Below, piece after piece: positions 58,604 through 64,000 of a stretch of 64,000 bases of DNA. Location of the stretch: the NCBI RefSeq assembly GCF_036013935.1, contig NZ_CP107902.1, positions 7,907,001-7,971,000 of the forward strand, in the 5' to 3' direction. Position 1 is the first letter of the stretch. Each line of letters opens with the position of its first letter. The notes under the pieces were generated by a model. It was not told where the DNA came from, ran no database searches, and saw nothing but the letters and a program-made list of their open reading frames with translations. This stretch comes from Streptomyces sp. NBC_00461. GTDB lineage: Bacteria; Actinomycetota; Actinomycetes; Streptomycetales; Streptomycetaceae. The position numbers and the translations under genes are program-made.

Positions 58604-60574
58604 TCAGCTCGGCTTGAGGATGATCGCCTGGCCGCCCGCGGGAGCCATCGCCACGTTCAGCGTGGTGGCCGAGGTGACCGTCCGGGTGCTGACCACGACC
58701 GGCGTCTGGTACGCGCTGGTGCCCGGGGTGCCGTCGGCGTAGACGGTCGCCGTGTATGTTCCGCCGCCCAGGAACGTCAGCGGGAGCGACAGGGTCCGGG
58801 ACGTCTCGTTGGTCATCGCCCCGAGGAACCAGGTGTCGCCGTGGCGGCGGGCGACGGCGGCGTACTGGCCGATCGACCCGGCGAGGGCGTGGCTCTGGTC
58901 CCAGGTGGTGGGGATGGCGTCGAACCATGGCAGCCCCGGCCAGTTGGACGTGTTGGCGAACTTGGACGGCGAGTCGTACCAGTACAGGAAGTTCAGCGGC
59001 TGGTAGAAGACCGCCGCCATGGCCATCTGGTGGACGTTGGTGGTCCGGTCCCGCGATTGGCCGTAGCAGATGGTGTAGTCCATCGGGCCGCCGATGTTCC
59101 GGGCGAACGGCAGGGTCACGTTGTGGCTCGCGGTCGGGAAGTTCTCGTTGCCGCGCACGCCCTCCATGCTGACCCAGTTCGGGTACGTCCGTTCGTAGCC
59201 GAACGGCCGCATGTCGTCGTGCATGTCGATCAGCAGGTGGTACGTGGCTGCCGTCCTGGCCCAGTTCGTGATCTGGTTGGTCATCGCCTGGGTGCCGTCG
59301 TCGACGAATCCGAGCTTGACCCCTGCGACGCCCCAGCTCTTGTAGAGGCTGAACAGGCTGTCGGGGTTGCCCGCCGCTCTGCGGTCGACGTAGAGGATGA
59401 CGCCGATGCCCTTGCTCGTGGCGTAGGAGATGACCGAGGGCAGGTCGATGGCCGCTATCGGCTTCGTCGCGTCGGTGCTGCTGACGTCGCCGTACCAGCC
59501 GCCGTCGTACTCAATGAACTGCAGGCCGCGAGCCACGGCGAAGTCGACGCCCGCCATCCCGGCGGCGGTGGTCAGCTGTACACGGAAGGCCTTGCCGGGC
59601 TTGATCCACGAGGTGTCGGCCAACGCGTTCGCGGGGGCCAGGTTGAGCACCAGCTCGGCGTTGTCGACCAGTTCGGCGTGGGTGGAGCCGGTCACTACCG
59701 CCCGCCAGGGCGTGGCGAACGGCGTGGTGACCGTCGAGGTCGTCTGGACCGTGTCCGAACCGCGGGCGGTGTGCTCCATCAGGTAGGCGGCGAGGGTGCC
59801 CGGCTGCCCGGACACGGAGCTGAGCATCAGGCGCGGGAAGTTGAGACGGGAGGATTCGCAGATGCAGGCGATCAGGCTGCCGCCGGCGTAGGTGGCGGTC
59901 AGCGGCAGGTCGGTCAGCGGGCCGTTGTCCGTGGTCGAGGTGCCCGTGGAGGGGATCGAGCCGGGCGCGACCGGGTTGTAGAGGTCCTCGTCACGCGCGC
60001 TGTAGACCAGGGTGCTGTCGGGGAAGGCGAACGTGGTCAGCTCGTCGGCGACGGTGGCGGTGCCCTTGCCGAGCAGCACGTACCGGAAGGCGACGCCGGT
60101 CGGGTAGGCGCGGATCTGGATACTGAAGTTGATCAGCGAGGCGGTGTCCTGGAGGTTCCAGCGCATCTCCTGGTACCGGTCGCGGACGGTCGCGTTGCGG
60201 CCGTACACCGGAGTCCAGGTGTTGTCGGTGGTCCAGTGCTGGTAGTTGGTGATCACCGTGCCGGCGGCGCCGAGCACCGTCCCGTCGCTCAGCTTGAGGC
60301 CGAGAGTCGAAGTGTCGACCACCGTCGCGCCTTTTCGCTTCGCCGACCAGCTGAGCGCGCCCGAAGTCAGCGACATCGTGATGGTGTTGCTGCCGTCGGG
60401 GGCCGTCGCGGTGACCGAGGCGTCGGCCGCCGCGGCCGTCCCGGCGGCGCCGGCACCCAGCGCCGCGGCTCCCATGGTGACGGCGGCGCCCTGGAGGAGT
60501 CGACGCCGCGAGAGCCGTCCCGGGGCGCCGGTCGACGGCTGTTCAGGTATGGCGCGGTTCGCTGAATCTGCCAT
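58604..60574 (-). CDS. Tat-exported GH97 glycoside hydrolase
   Basis: A 656-residue secreted enzyme. The Tat signal is RLSRRRLLQGAAVTMGAAAL with an AxA site near residue 48. The N-terminal beta-sandwich of GH97 is seen (ITMSLTSGALSWSAKRKGAT, STLGLKLSDGTVLG), then the barrel with FIEYDGGWYGDV, GVKLGFVDDG (position of the nucleophilic Asp in retaining members) and YPNWVSMEGVRGNE (acid/base Glu). The C-terminal beta domain ends in MAPAGGQAIILKPS. Family members are alpha-galactosidases or alpha-glucosidases. ATG 60574 follows GAGAGGTGC. The next gene (minus) is a ROK repressor. Confidence 0.88.
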   Translation of the reverse strand: MADSANRAIPEQPSTGAPGRLSRRRLLQGAAVTMGAAALGAGAAGTAAAADASVTATAPDGSNTITMSLTSGALSWSAKRKGATVVDTSTLGLKLSDGTVLGAAGTVITNYQHWTTDNTWTPVYGRNATVRDRYQEMRWNLQDTASLINFSIQIRAYPTGVAFRYVLLGKGTATVADELTTFAFPDSTLVYSARDEDLYNPVAPGSIPSTGTSTTDNGPLTDLPLTATYAGGSLIACICESSRLNFPRLMLSSVSGQPGTLAAYLMEHTARGSDTVQTTSTVTTPFATPWRAVVTGSTHAELVDNAELVLNLAPANALADTSWIKPGKAFRVQLTTAAGMAGVDFAVARGLQFIEYDGGWYGDVSSTDATKPIAAIDLPSVISYATSKGIGVILYVDRRAAGNPDSLFSLYKSWGVAGVKLGFVDDGTQAMTNQITNWARTAATYHLLIDMHDDMRPFGYERTYPNWVSMEGVRGNENFPTASHNVTLPFARNIGGPMDYTICYGQSRDRTTNVHQMAMAAVFYQPLNFLYWYDSPSKFANTSNWPGLPWFDAIPTTWDQSHALAGSIGQYAAVARRHGDTWFLGAMTNETSRTLSLPLTFLGGGTYTATVYADGTPGTSAYQTPVVVSTRTVTSATTLNVAMAPAGGQAIILKPS

Positions 60575-60707
60575 GACTCGTGCACCTCTCCGTTGCATGC
60601 ATTTCGATTTGAACACGGACAAACAAGGTCAAACGTGCCTGGTCGCAGGCGTAGTTGGGCACGCGCGGGGTTCCGTCCTCAAGCTGGAGCCGCTCACAGC
60701 AGGGGTG

Positions 60708-61970
60708 TCAGGACAGGAATGCTTCCAGGACGAGGGTCGCCGCGCCGAGGCTGACCGGGTTGCGGTCGATGGGGCAGAGACTGATCTCGGTGCCTTCCCA
60801 GGGTTCGGCGAGTGCGTAGCGGGCGGCGGTGTCGCGTACGTGCGGGAGCACGGCGCTTCCCAGACTGTCGGCGACCCAGCCGGTGAGCACGATGATCTGC
60901 GGGTTGCACAGGTTGATCAGGTTGGCGATGGCGATGCCGAGGTACTGACCGGTCGTGGCGATCACCCGTTGTGCGGCGGGGTCGCCGGCCGCGTGGGCGG
61001 TGGCCAGGGCGTGGATGGTCGCCGTCTGGTCGTCCGGGTGCAGGAGCGGGCTGTCCGGGTCGGTCTCCGCGAGATGCTGCATGATGCCGGGTGCGCCGAC
61101 GTAGGTCTCCACGCATCCGACGCATCCGCGGCGGCACTTGCGGCCGTCGATGACGAGGTTGGTGTGGCCCCATTCGCCGGCCGTGTTCGTGGCTCCGCGG
61201 TAGAGCGCCCCCTGGACGGCCAGGCCCGCGCCGACGCCGGTTCCCAGGGTGAGGACGGCGACGTCGTCGTGGCCGCGGGCGGCACCGAACCACAGTTCGG
61301 CGACGGTGCTCGCACGCAACGGGTTGTCGAGGATGATCGGCACATCAGGGAGCCGCTCGGTGAGCAGGGCCGGCAGTGGCACGTCGTTCCACCGCCAGTT
61401 CGGGGCGAAGACGGAGGCCGTGCCGTCCGGCCGTACTTGGCCGGGAATGCTGACGCCGACCCCGAGAATCCTGCCGCGATCCACCTGCGCCTGCGCGATC
61501 GCGTCGTCGATGCCGCGGACGATCCGGTCCACGACGTAGTCCGGCGAGTTGGTGTGCGGGTGCAGTTCGCACTCGGCTCTGGCCAGAACCCGCAGAGCGG
61601 GGTCGAAGACCTCGGCATGGACGTAGGTCTCGGCGATGTCGACGCCGATGATCCGGGGGCCCTCGGGGTTGGGGGCGAGAAGGTTCCGCGGGCGTCCGCC
61701 GCCCGAGGCCTGCTGTCCGATCTCGGCCAGAAGCCCGAACTCGTGCAACTCGTTGACGATGTCGGAGGCGGTGGCCACCGACAGGCCCGTGGCCGCGGCG
61801 ATGTCGCGCCTGACGACGGGCGCCGAGGCGATGAGATGCCGCATCACGGCGAAACGGTTGGTCCGGCGAATGTCCTGGTACGTCCGCTTCAACGACGTCG
61901 TCCTGTGCTCGATGCGGCTGGGGCGCCTGATCGTATCCACGCGCTGCACGCCGTTGGAACTGCCGTGCAC
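60708..61970 (-). CDS. ROK-family transcriptional repressor
   Basis: About 420 residues. An N-terminal winged helix (NRFAVMRHLIASAPVVRRDI, AAATGLSVATASDIVNELHE) precedes a ROK sugar-binding domain: IIGVDIAETYVHAEVFD (the ATP-loop GGTK is degraded, as usual in repressors), DNPLRASTVAELWFGAARGH, VLTLGTGVGAGLAVQG and the zinc cluster CRRGCVGCVE. It therefore binds a sugar but probably no ATP. The start is uncertain: GTG 61970, 61949 or 61940, none with a clear ribosome-binding site. It is divergent from the sugar importer and upstream of GH97, so both are likely targets. Confidence 0.88.
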   Translation of the reverse strand: MHGSSNGVQRVDTIRRPSRIEHRTTSLKRTYQDIRRTNRFAVMRHLIASAPVVRRDIAAATGLSVATASDIVNELHEFGLLAEIGQQASGGGRPRNLLAPNPEGPRIIGVDIAETYVHAEVFDPALRVLARAECELHPHTNSPDYVVDRIVRGIDDAIAQAQVDRGRILGVGVSIPGQVRPDGTASVFAPNWRWNDVPLPALLTERLPDVPIILDNPLRASTVAELWFGAARGHDDVAVLTLGTGVGAGLAVQGALYRGATNTAGEWGHTNLVIDGRKCRRGCVGCVETYVGAPGIMQHLAETDPDSPLLHPDDQTATIHALATAHAAGDPAAQRVIATTGQYLGIAIANLINLCNPQIIVLTGWVADSLGSAVLPHVRDTAARYALAEPWEGTEISLCPIDRNPVSLGAATLVLEAFLS

Positions 61971-62209
61971 GGACTTTTTCTGGCTTGTTGACGAAGGGGT
62001 GTAGCGCGCATAACCTGCGTCTCGCTCCGCTCGCTGCAACCCCGTCAGCGGCAGGAATTCCCCCTCCGATTGTGTGCCCACCACCCCGCGGGCTTCGCGT
62101 CGCGCTCATCCCGGCCGCACTCCGCGGCCGTCCACAGCACCATCACCCGCCGTCGCGGCCCCGTCCCCAAGCCCCGGACCCACACCCGTACTTCACAGCA
62201 GAGGTGGCC

Positions 62210-63481
62210 ATGTCCCCTGAGCAGAACCCCAGCAGATCGTTCGGCCGCAGGTCCTTCCTGCGCGCCTCCGGCACCGTGGCGGCGGCGGGATTCCTCGCCG
62301 CGTGCGGTGGGAACACCGGTCGCGGCGCCGGCTCCGGCGGTAAGGCGGCGATCAGCCAGTGGTACCACCAGTACGGCGAGGCGGGCACCCAGCAGGCGGC
62401 GCTGCGTTACGCGAAGGCGTACACCAAGGCCGACGTGTCGGTGCAGTGGATCCCCGGTGACTTCGCCTCCAAGCTCTCCAGCGGCCTGGTCTCCAGCAGC
62501 GGCCCCGACGTCTTCGAGTTCCACCCCGACGTCCAGATGGCCAAGTCCGGGCAGATCGTGCCGCTGGACGACATCATCGCGGACGTGAAGTCCGACTTCA
62601 CGGAGAAGGACCTGGCCGCCAACTCGGTGGACGGCAAGGTCTACGGCATCCGCATGATCGACGACCCGCAGTTCCTGTACTACCGCAAGAGCCTGCTGGA
62701 GAAGGCGGGCGTCCAGCCCCCGACCACCTTCGACGAGCTGATAGAGGTCTCCCGCAAGCTCGACAAGGGCGGGGTCAAGGGCCTGTACCTTGGCCTGAAG
62801 GGGGGCAGCGACATCCTGGCCAGTCCACTGGTCTGGGCCACCGGCAGTGAACTGCTGACCGCCGACCACAAGGTCGCCTTCGACACCCCGGCGACGGTCG
62901 AGGGCCTGAAGAAGATGCGCGAGCTGTACACGAGCAAGTCGCTGCTGCTCGGCGCGCCCACCGACTGGTTCGACCCGTCGGCGTTCATCCAAGGCCTGAC
63001 GGCGATGCAATGGTGCGGCTTGTGGGCGATGCCCGGCATCAAGAAGGCGTTGGGCGACGACTTCGGCATCGTCCCGCTGCCCGGCATGGGAAGCGCCGGC
63101 CGCCCAGTGGTCTACAACGGCGGCTGGTCCACGTACGTCAGCGCCAAGGCCAAGGACGTCGACGCGGCCAAGGCGTTCGTGAAGTGGCTGTGGATCGAGC
63201 AGACGAAGCTCCAGGAGGACTGGTGCACCTCCTACGGCTTCCACATCCCCCCGCGCAAGAGCCTGGCGGCGAAGGCCACCAAGCTGCAGAGCGGCACCGC
63301 CGCCGAGGCGGTGAAGCTCTTCGGGACCAACGGGCACTACGACGACCCGTACTGGACCCAGGGCATGATGACGATTTCCCAGGACATGGTGAACAACGCC
63401 GTGGTCAGCGGAAAGAACCCCGAGTCCGAGGTGGCCAAGGCCCGTACCCGGGTCGAGGCCGAACTCAAGAAGATCGCCTGA
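62210..63481 (+). CDS. Sugar ABC transporter substrate-binding lipoprotein
   Basis: A 423-residue family 1 solute-binding protein. The signal peptide combines a twin-arginine motif (RRSFLRASG) with a lipobox LAAC, lipidated at Cys32. Domain landmarks: VQWIPGDFASKLSSGLVSSS, GPDVFEFHPDVQMAKSGQIV, LYYRKSLLEKAGVQPPTTFD and the hinge region VVYNGGWSTYVSAKAKDVDA. Aromatic and Asp residues around WYHQYGE are as in sugar-binding members. Together with the following permease it forms the start of an importer operon, probably controlled by the divergent ROK repressor. The 239-bp upstream region holds the promoters. Confidence 0.92.
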   Translation: MSPEQNPSRSFGRRSFLRASGTVAAAGFLAACGGNTGRGAGSGGKAAISQWYHQYGEAGTQQAALRYAKAYTKADVSVQWIPGDFASKLSSGLVSSSGPDVFEFHPDVQMAKSGQIVPLDDIIADVKSDFTEKDLAANSVDGKVYGIRMIDDPQFLYYRKSLLEKAGVQPPTTFDELIEVSRKLDKGGVKGLYLGLKGGSDILASPLVWATGSELLTADHKVAFDTPATVEGLKKMRELYTSKSLLLGAPTDWFDPSAFIQGLTAMQWCGLWAMPGIKKALGDDFGIVPLPGMGSAGRPVVYNGGWSTYVSAKAKDVDAAKAFVKWLWIEQTKLQEDWCTSYGFHIPPRKSLAAKATKLQSGTAAEAVKLFGTNGHYDDPYWTQGMMTISQDMVNNAVVSGKNPESEVAKARTRVEAELKKIA

Positions 63482-63496
63482 GGGGCCCTGACAGGC

Positions 63497-64000
63497 ATGA
63501 CAACCACCACCACCCGTGGCGCCCGTCCGGGCGCCACCGCGCCACCCGGCGCCGCAGCGAAGGCGAAACGTGACAGGCACGGGACGCGAGGCAGCACCCG
63601 CACCTTCTGGCTCTTCGCGGGTCCCTTCCTGGCCGGTCTCCTGCTGTTCGTCTACGTGCCGGTCGGCTGGAGCTTCTACCTGAGCCTCTTCCAGGCCCAG
63701 AACACGGTCACCCCGACGAAGTTCGTCGGCCTGGGCAACTACGCGGACATCCTCACCGAAGGGCCGTTCACCGACAGCCTGTGGACCTTCACGCTCTTCG
63801 CGTTGATCGTCGTCCCTCTCACCTACGTCCTGGCTCTGGCGCTCGCGCTGCTCGTCCACCGCATCCGCGTCGCCCGTGCCTTCTTCCGGTCGGTGTTCTT
63901 CATACCCACCGCGTGCTCCTACGTCGTGGCCTCGATGGTGTGGAAGCTGTCGATCTTCAACGGGGTGCGCTTCGGTCTCGCCAACACCGTCCTGGGCTGG
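63497..64000 (+). CDS. Sugar ABC transporter permease (MalF/UgpA type), 5' part
   Basis: The first 168 residues; the gene runs off the window. After a Thr/Arg/Ala-rich cytoplasmic tail (1-35) come membrane helices FWLFAGPFLAGLLLFVYVPV, LWTFTLFALIVVPLTYVLAL and FFRSVFFIPTACSYVVASM. The segment PVGWSFYLSLFQ and FVGLGNYADILTE are characteristic of MalF-type permeases. It starts 15 bp after the binding-protein gene, so they form an operon; a second permease is expected to the right. Confidence 0.9.
   Translation, partial: MTTTTTRGARPGATAPPGAAAKAKRDRHGTRGSTRTFWLFAGPFLAGLLLFVYVPVGWSFYLSLFQAQNTVTPTKFVGLGNYADILTEGPFTDSLWTFTLFALIVVPLTYVLALALALLVHRIRVARAFFRSVFFIPTACSYVVASMVWKLSIFNGVRFGLANTVLGW

Overview
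The base composition (very high GC, G/C in almost every third codon position), the gene families (SWIM/SNF2 pair, PucR, ROK regulators, F420-type LLM oxidoreductase, RNase Sa-type secreted RNase, Tat-dependent secreted enzymes, GluA-type ATPase) and the GTG starts all point to an actinomycete, almost certainly Streptomyces. The window reads as chromosome with one eroded accessory patch. Gene calls rest on reading the translations and recognising families; no database search was run.

Layout. 0-4 kb: the end of an AIM24-family gene, a RibD-C/DHFR-like reductase behind a nested inverted repeat, an RNase Sa homologue, a 66-residue membrane protein and a NarL-type two-component pair. 4-8 kb: a P450 remnant, then a Gfo/Idh/MocA dehydrogenase divergent from a GntR/HutC regulator, with TGTCCGGACA palindromes on both sides of the regulator, and a ROK glucokinase-like gene. 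8-17 kb: a translationally coupled SNF2 helicase and SWIM zinc-finger protein behind a DNA-damage type promoter, a membrane protein, and a TetR/rhomboid divergent pair sharing a perfect palindrome.

17-31.3 kb is a patchwork of broken genes (serine hydrolase, MFS transporter, IS21 transposase, wHTH protein, HTH regulator, Rhs core, HNH nuclease) mixed with intact cargo: a DIP1984-family gene, a cupin, GNAT, metallophosphoesterase, aldo/keto reductase with HxlR, MFS with MmyB-type regulator, an SDR, and, most strikingly, a complete rpoA (RNA polymerase alpha) with no ribosomal-protein genes around it.

31-47.7 kb returns to ordinary chromosome: a PcaD-PcaC fusion, an MBL-fold hydrolase, exonuclease III with a second DNA-damage type promoter, secreted SGNH hydrolase and CocE-type peptidase, a lone gluA, gamma-glutamyltransferase, a ClpC-like AAA+ unfoldase, methionine aminopeptidase with a 185-bp tandem duplication at its 3' end and a 32-bp divergent promoter, and a large disordered protein.

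47.8-56.8 kb is a coherent nucleobase/hydantoin catabolic locus: two beta-ureidopropionase-type amidohydrolases, a class III aminotransferase, a PucR regulator, dihydropyrimidinase, an LLM-class flavoenzyme and an NCS1 transporter. A transported dihydropyrimidine or hydantoin could be ring-opened, decarbamoylated to a beta-amino acid and transaminated; the usual dihydropyrimidine dehydrogenase is absent. 57.5-64 kb is a carbohydrate locus: a GH27 remnant, a Tat-exported GH97 glycosidase, a ROK repressor, and a sugar ABC importer that runs off the right edge.
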